A DNA stretch of 9,499 nt from Porticoccaceae bacterium UBA1117 (GTDB lineage: Bacteria; Pseudomonadota; Gammaproteobacteria; Pseudomonadales; Porticoccaceae), in contig DCBC01000055.1 of the NCBI GenBank assembly GCA_002313335.1, positions 8,239 to 17,737 of the forward strand. The letters run 5' to 3'. Both the position numbers and the translations under genes were made by a program. This document shows, in pieces, positions 5,948 to 9,499 of the stretch. Under the pieces are notes generated by a model that saw only the letters and a program-made list of their open reading frames with translations, was not told the origin of the DNA and ran no database searches. Every line of letters begins with the position of its first letter. Position 1 is the first letter of the stretch.

Positions 5948-7789
5948 CTAATCTACCTGTGGCTCATCAAACTGATTTCGATATAGATTGGCATAGCGGC
6001 CTTTAGCATCGATTAGCTCCTGGTGGGTACCTTGCTCAATAATATGCCCCTTTTCAAGTACCAAAATTCGGTCTGCTTTTTCAACGGTGCTTAATCTATG
6101 GGCAATAACAAAGCTGGTACGCCCTTTCATCAAATGTTCCAGCGCAGCCTGAATATGGCGCTCCGAGTCAGTGTCCAACGCCGAGGTCGCTTCATCTAGA
6201 ATAAGAATCGGTGCATTCTTAAGAACCGCTCTGGCAATCGCTAAACGCTGTCGCTGCCCACCAGAGAGCATAACGCCATCATCACCGATATGGGTATTGT
6301 AACCTTCAGGCAATTCTTCAATAAACCCACTGGCATTTGCCACTTCAGCTGCAGCATATACCTGCTCCTCGGATTTACCCTGCAGTTCACCGTAGGCGAT
6401 GTTATTGAAGATAGTATCGTTAAACAGCGTCACATTTTGGCTAACGATCGCAATATGACTACGCAGATTAGCCAGTGAGAAGTCATTAACATCGGTACCA
6501 TCAAGTAGTATTTTGCCTTCCTTGTGATTATAAAATCGTGGTATCAAACTTACTAGCGATGTTTTACCGCTTCCTGAGGAGCCTACCAAAGCGATTGTTT
6601 CGCCTGGGCTCACAGAAAAACTAATATCTTTTAGTACCTCTTTCTCAGTACCCTCATACGCAAAGTTAATATTGGAGAATTCTAATTGACCAGAGACCAC
6701 CTTCGTTTGATAACGTCCATTGTCGACCTCAGCCGGCGTGTCGATAATACCAAAAATTGATTCAGAGGCAGCAATACCCCGCTGAATATCACTATTAACT
6801 TCCGCTAATTGCCGGATAGGTTTGATAAGTACGCCTGAAGCAACAATAAAGGTAATGAAACTTCCTGTTGTCATGGTGTTAAGAATGATTGGGTTTAGCA
6901 TAAAGCCAGTTATACCAGCAAACGCAAAGGAGACAATTAAAATGATCAATGGATTACTTAGCGCTCCTGTAAATGCCATCTTCATATTTTGCCGTCGGTT
7001 ATTGTGGCTCGTCATCTCCATTCGAGCGCGCTCTGTAGCCACAGCGCCAAACATTCGCACCTCTTGATAGCCCTGAACGCCTTCCTGCGCGACATGCGTC
7101 ACATCGCCCATAGCAGATTGTATATTTCGGCTAATCAGCCTAAAACGTTTACTAACTTTTACTACGATAAAACCAATAAATGGCACAACGGCGATAAAAA
7201 ATAGCGTTAGTATCCAGTTTAAATACAGTAGGTATCCCATTAAACCAAGAACCATGCTTCCGTGCTGTATCGTCGTTTTAAGCGCTTTGGTCCCTGCATC
7301 TGTCACTTGCTGAATATTATAGGTGACCACCGACACCAAATGTCCGGACATCGATTGGTCAAAAAACTTAAATGGCAGTAGTAGGTAACGATTGAACACA
7401 TCAGTCCGTAACCCATGCACCAAATGATTAGCGACATAGGCCAGAAAATAGGTCCCAATGAGGTAGCCAAAACCTCTAACCGCACTAATCATTATTAAAA
7501 ACAGGGGTATAACAAGCCAGCTTTCCCCAACCCATCTATCACCAAATATTTGCTGAGCTAGACCGGCAGTTATCCCCACTTTGGGTAGAGAACTAGAAGC
7601 AGCAGCGGAGCCTGTGATGCCACCCACTGTGTCGGTGATATAGCCGAGTAGATCAATGAAAGCGATTTCAGCGCCCGTATGTATAAGCAACCCCACTATA
7701 GCCAGCAAAAATGGCGCCCAGTAGCGAGTCACATAGCCAAGTAGTCTCAGATAGGTCTTTGTGCCGGATTGACCCATTACTTCAGGCAT
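5948..7789 (-). CDS. msbA: Lipid A flippase MsbA (ABC transporter, fused membrane and ATPase domains)
   Basis: A homodimeric inner-membrane ABC exporter that flips core-lipid A from the cytoplasmic to the periplasmic leaflet using ATP. The 613 residues are slightly longer than E. coli MsbA (582). Much of the extra length lies between TM1 (about 26-48) and TM2 (about 92-118), a Gly/Ala/Ser-rich periplasmic loop at 55-90. TM3-4 cover about 172-211 and TM5-6 about 278-323. The ATPase domain has Walker A GSSGSGKT (403-410), Q-loop Gln 451, signature LSGGQ (508-512), Walker B ILILDE (528-533, catalytic Glu 533), D-loop SALD (536-539) and H-loop His 564. Identity as MsbA rather than another type I exporter rests on the adjacent lpxK and overall similarity. 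The ATG at 7789 lacks a strong Shine-Dalgarno; a second ATG four codons in is possible. The usual msbA-lpxK pairing is intact. Confidence 0.93.
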   Translation of the reverse strand: MPEVMGQSGTKTYLRLLGYVTRYWAPFLLAIVGLLIHTGAEIAFIDLLGYITDTVGGITGSAAASSSLPKVGITAGLAQQIFGDRWVGESWLVIPLFLIMISAVRGFGYLIGTYFLAYVANHLVHGLRTDVFNRYLLLPFKFFDQSMSGHLVSVVTYNIQQVTDAGTKALKTTIQHGSMVLGLMGYLLYLNWILTLFFIAVVPFIGFIVVKVSKRFRLISRNIQSAMGDVTHVAQEGVQGYQEVRMFGAVATERARMEMTSHNNRRQNMKMAFTGALSNPLIILIVSFAFAGITGFMLNPIILNTMTTGSFITFIVASGVLIKPIRQLAEVNSDIQRGIAASESIFGIIDTPAEVDNGRYQTKVVSGQLEFSNINFAYEGTEKEVLKDISFSVSPGETIALVGSSGSGKTSLVSLIPRFYNHKEGKILLDGTDVNDFSLANLRSHIAIVSQNVTLFNDTIFNNIAYGELQGKSEEQVYAAAEVANASGFIEELPEGYNTHIGDDGVMLSGGQRQRLAIARAVLKNAPILILDEATSALDTDSERHIQAALEHLMKGRTSFVIAHRLSTVEKADRILVLEKGHIIEQGTHQELIDAKGRYANLYRNQFDEPQVD

Positions 7790-7842
7790 GCTTAAACCAC
7801 TCTTTCCAAAGAATACCAGTAATGCTAAGAATACGCAGACCC

Positions 7843-7849
7843 CCTCCTT
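7843..7849 (-). promoter_or_regulatory. Perfect Shine-Dalgarno AAGGAGG without a standard start codon
   Basis: On the minus strand AAGGAGG is followed within 4-12 bases by no ATG, GTG or TTG. A CTG 4 bases downstream (7836-7838) would open an 18-residue peptide, LRILSITGILWKEWFKHA, ending in a TGA at 7782-7784 that overlaps the msbA start by 8 bases. The msbA frame itself is also open upstream, back to a TAA just before this site, but lacks a usual start codon. It may be a leader that couples translation to msbA, a gene remnant, or a chance purine run. Confidence 0.3.
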
Positions 7850-7862
7850 CGCTTAACGACAA

Positions 7863-7875
7863 TAGATTGAATCTA
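7863..7875. repeat. 13-base dyad TAGATT-G-AATCTA upstream of msbA
   Basis: TAGATT at 7863-7868 and AATCTA at 7870-7875 are exact reverse complements around a single G. The centre lies about 80 bases before the msbA ATG, a plausible place for an operator, but no regulator can be named. Confidence 0.35.
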
Positions 7876-7884
7876 CTTGTGTTA

Positions 7885-7910
7885 ATCATCATGATCATCA
7901 TTCATCATCC
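7885..7910. repeat. ATC/TCA imperfect triplet repeat
   Basis: An imperfect run of ATC-type triplets containing the overlapping palindromes ATCATGAT (7888-7895) and ATGATCAT (7891-7898). On the minus strand it encodes RMMNDDHDD and a stop in one frame, at the end of a short TTG-initiated open frame. It is probably low-complexity intergenic sequence, and could vary in copy number by slippage. Confidence 0.45.
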
Positions 7911-8070
7911 GGTTAGCCGCACACTGCCACGTTTGGCGGAACTGTTCATCTAGCAATTAAACCACATGATAGGGCTCTGGGGCATAGTCACTGGCAAATT
8001 AAGCGGGTTTATGACCTCACTAGTAGCAATAATAGAAATAAGTCCGTTATTAAAGATAGAAAAACCCTCT

Positions 8071-9499
8071 TTAACGCCACCAAGCGGTGCAAGTGAAACA
8101 ACTAGGAAATACTCGGTCACGGGCGGAGGAAATATCTAATTTCCCAGACTGATCCCAACGAAAAGTTACCGCACCCTTTTCTGCCGTTTTCCAGACTCTT
8201 GTCCCTAAAGCGGTATAGCGACGCACCACCTCAGGGTGGGGATGGCCAAAATGGTGGCGATATCCACTTGAAAAAATAACATGCTTTGGTCTAAAAACTC
8301 TCACAAATTGCTCTGTAGAAGAGGTTTTACTCCCATGGTGAGGGGCAACAAGTAAGGACACATTTTTAGTCTCCATTAATCCTTCTTTAATAATACGCCG
8401 CTCTGCACTAGCTTCAATATCTCCTGTCAGCAAAATCACCTGATCACGCCAGGTAATCTGAAGTACGCAGGAACTATTATTGCCCTCCTCAGGCCCATCG
8501 CTGGTTGGCCAAACAATCTCGAATTGGACGCTGCCAATAGGATTAAAATCCCCCTGTGGCTGAGAAGATGGCCATAACCATTTCTGTCCGGCAAGACATT
8601 GAGCATATTTCATTTTTTGGTTACTGGCCTCTTGAGTGCCATTATTTAAGCGGTCGAAAAATCCGGGGCCAACCAACATTGAATCAGGTCTTAGTGCCCC
8701 AATTAGTGACAGTACCCCGCCACTATGATCACTATCTTCATGGCTAATAATAATCTTATTAATCGATCTGCGGGCTCGCGAATTTAAGTAGGGGACGACA
8801 ATTCCAGCACCGGCATCAAACGAGTCACTATACCAAGGACCAGTATCATAGATTAGCGTTTTGTCCCCAAACTCTATAACCGCAGCCAGCCCTTGACCAA
8901 CATCTAATACTGTAAGCTGCAAATTCACCTCATCGTTGGGGGCTAATAGTGCAAGACTGAGGGGAAGCATAGAAATTAGCTTGTAAACCTTTGGAATCGG
9001 CAACAAGAGCGCTACGCATGCCATAAAAAGTGCTAACAGTACCCTCCAATCCATAATCACAGGTAATGATAAGAAACCGTAAGATGATGGGATAATCTCC
9101 AATAACCATTGTACTGGCGTTGTTGACCAATCTGCTAAAGCCCAGACAGACTCTGCAATGCGCTCACTAAAAACTAAACAGATGACCCCAAATAGCGCAA
9201 GCGGGACGGTCAACAACGACACCAAAGGGATTGCCATTATATTGACGAGGGGTGATAACCATGAAATCCTGCCGAGAAATACAAATAATGGTAATGACAT
9301 CAAGCTGAGCAACGCTATTTGAGCCGTTATTACTCTTTTTTTCCTAAAACTTGTATCACTAGAAACCCAAGGATAAAACCATCCAATCAATGTTGCTACA
9401 GCCGTAAAGGACAACCAAAACCCTGCACTTAAAATTGCCAGTGGCTGCCAGGCGGCAATGATCAGTAAAGTCCACGCCAAGCATGCCCAAGGGGTTATG
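8071..9499 (-). CDS. comEC: ComEC/Rec2 DNA-uptake channel, C-terminal part (5' end outside window)
   Basis: An inner-membrane protein that carries single-stranded DNA into the cytoplasm during natural transformation. The frame is open to the right edge, so the N-terminal OB region and the first half of the channel lie outside. A TTG at 9480 is an internal Leu codon, not the start; about 475 residues are visible. Numbered from that Leu, the end of the Competence domain has WQPLAILSAGFWLSF (11-25) and further membrane segments at about 50-70, 75-105 and 145-180. The metallo-beta-lactamase-like domain follows from about 187: TVLDVGQG (190-197), YDTGP (211-215), SHEDSDHSGG (246-255, with the second His of the usual HxHxDH replaced by Asp), GDIEASAE (353-360), APHHGS (379-384) and GHPHPEV (412-418). 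The protein ends CTAWWR, similar to the Trp/Arg-rich tails of relatives. The domain is intact, with no frameshift. Confidence 0.94.
   Translation of the reverse strand, partial: ITPWACLAWTLLIIAAWQPLAILSAGFWLSFTAVATLIGWFYPWVSSDTSFRKKRVITAQIALLSLMSLPLFVFLGRISWLSPLVNIMAIPLVSLLTVPLALFGVICLVFSERIAESVWALADWSTTPVQWLLEIIPSSYGFLSLPVIMDWRVLLALFMACVALLLPIPKVYKLISMLPLSLALLAPNDEVNLQLTVLDVGQGLAAVIEFGDKTLIYDTGPWYSDSFDAGAGIVVPYLNSRARRSINKIIISHEDSDHSGGVLSLIGALRPDSMLVGPGFFDRLNNGTQEASNQKMKYAQCLAGQKWLWPSSQPQGDFNPIGSVQFEIVWPTSDGPEEGNNSSCVLQITWRDQVILLTGDIEASAERRIIKEGLMETKNVSLLVAPHHGSKTSSTEQFVRVFRPKHVIFSSGYRHHFGHPHPEVVRRYTALGTRVWKTAEKGAVTFRWDQSGKLDISSARDRVFPSCFTCTAWWR

Larger units (their letters stand above)
7790..8070. 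other. Gap between comEC and msbA; no confident gene
   Basis: These 281 bases separate the comEC stop from the msbA start, at the place where exbB and exbD often sit in related genomes. No ExbB/ExbD-like sequence is seen in any frame. The gap holds a perfect but unattached Shine-Dalgarno (7843-7849), a dyad (7863-7875), an ATC-rich imperfect repeat (7885-7910), a 9-base direct repeat TTAAACCAC (7792-7800 and 7957-7965) and short open frames on both strands. It may contain the msbA promoter, but no hexamer pair with correct spacing stands out. It could also be the scar of lost genes. Confidence 0.5.

Noticed and set aside
7885..7910. ATC repeats as a CRISPR-like or mobile-element signature
   Set aside because: They are short imperfect triplets with no spacers, terminal inverted repeats or target duplication; simple low-complexity DNA explains them.
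7711..7953. 80-residue plus-strand open frame across the msbA start and the gap
   Set aside because: Its first third is antisense to msbA, it has no family resemblance, and low-complexity isoleucine/histidine comes from the ATC repeat.
8060..8090. Possible intrinsic terminator at the comEC end (CACC-GCTT-GGTG, then GGGTTTTTC)
   Set aside because: The stem is only 4 base pairs, overlaps the coding end, and is separated from the T-run by about 13 bases.
1..9499. A novel defence, mobile or biosynthetic system
   Set aside because: Every substantial frame matches a well-known conserved family and the order is close to the common gammaproteobacterial envelope locus. No integrase, transposase, toxin-antitoxin pair or repeat array is visible.

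Overview
The window looks like a chromosomal core region of a gammaproteobacterium, probably a marine, Pseudomonas/Cellvibrio-like lineage. The reasons are the gene content (lipid A and Kdo genes msbA, lpxK and kdsB), the order lpxK-kdsB-LMW phosphatase-murB next to comEC as in Pseudomonas-type genomes, a type I (E. coli-like) MurB, and an E. coli-like AvtA. Base composition is moderate, in the mid-40s % GC by eye. No mobile element, CRISPR array, tRNA or rRNA is visible. This is envelope-biogenesis housekeeping DNA, not an accessory island, and I see no convincing new defence or mobile system.

Left edge (1-660): about 210 bases of AT-rich non-coding DNA with three short dyads lead into the only plus-strand gene, a small ribbon-helix-helix (RHH_4-type) protein at 210-581. 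A 79-base convergent gap with a weak hairpin separates it from the minus-strand genes.

Centre and right (661-9499): every gene is on the minus strand. In transcription order these are comEC (C-terminal part, running off the right edge), a 281-base gap, msbA, lpxK (TTG start, 2 bases after msbA), kdsB, a low-molecular-weight protein tyrosine phosphatase, murB, an ALKBH2/AlkB-like dioxygenase (overlapping murB by 14 bases) and avtA. The spacings of -14 to 45 bases between msbA and avtA fit one transcript.

How the genes fit together: KdsB activates Kdo as CMP-Kdo, LpxK phosphorylates the lipid A precursor that accepts Kdo, and MsbA flips the finished core-lipid A. MurB makes UDP-MurNAc for peptidoglycan. 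The phosphatase is a possible regulator of envelope polysaccharide. The AlkB-like enzyme (nucleic-acid dealkylation) and AvtA (alanine/valine transamination) are passengers at the downstream end. ComEC is the DNA-uptake channel.

The oddities are modest. The exbB/exbD pair often found between comEC and lpxK is absent. So is the small Trm112/YcaR gene often found between lpxK and kdsB. The comEC-msbA gap contains a perfect but unattached Shine-Dalgarno sequence and mirrored small open frames. Three genes need start-codon care (avtA, kdsB, lpxK).
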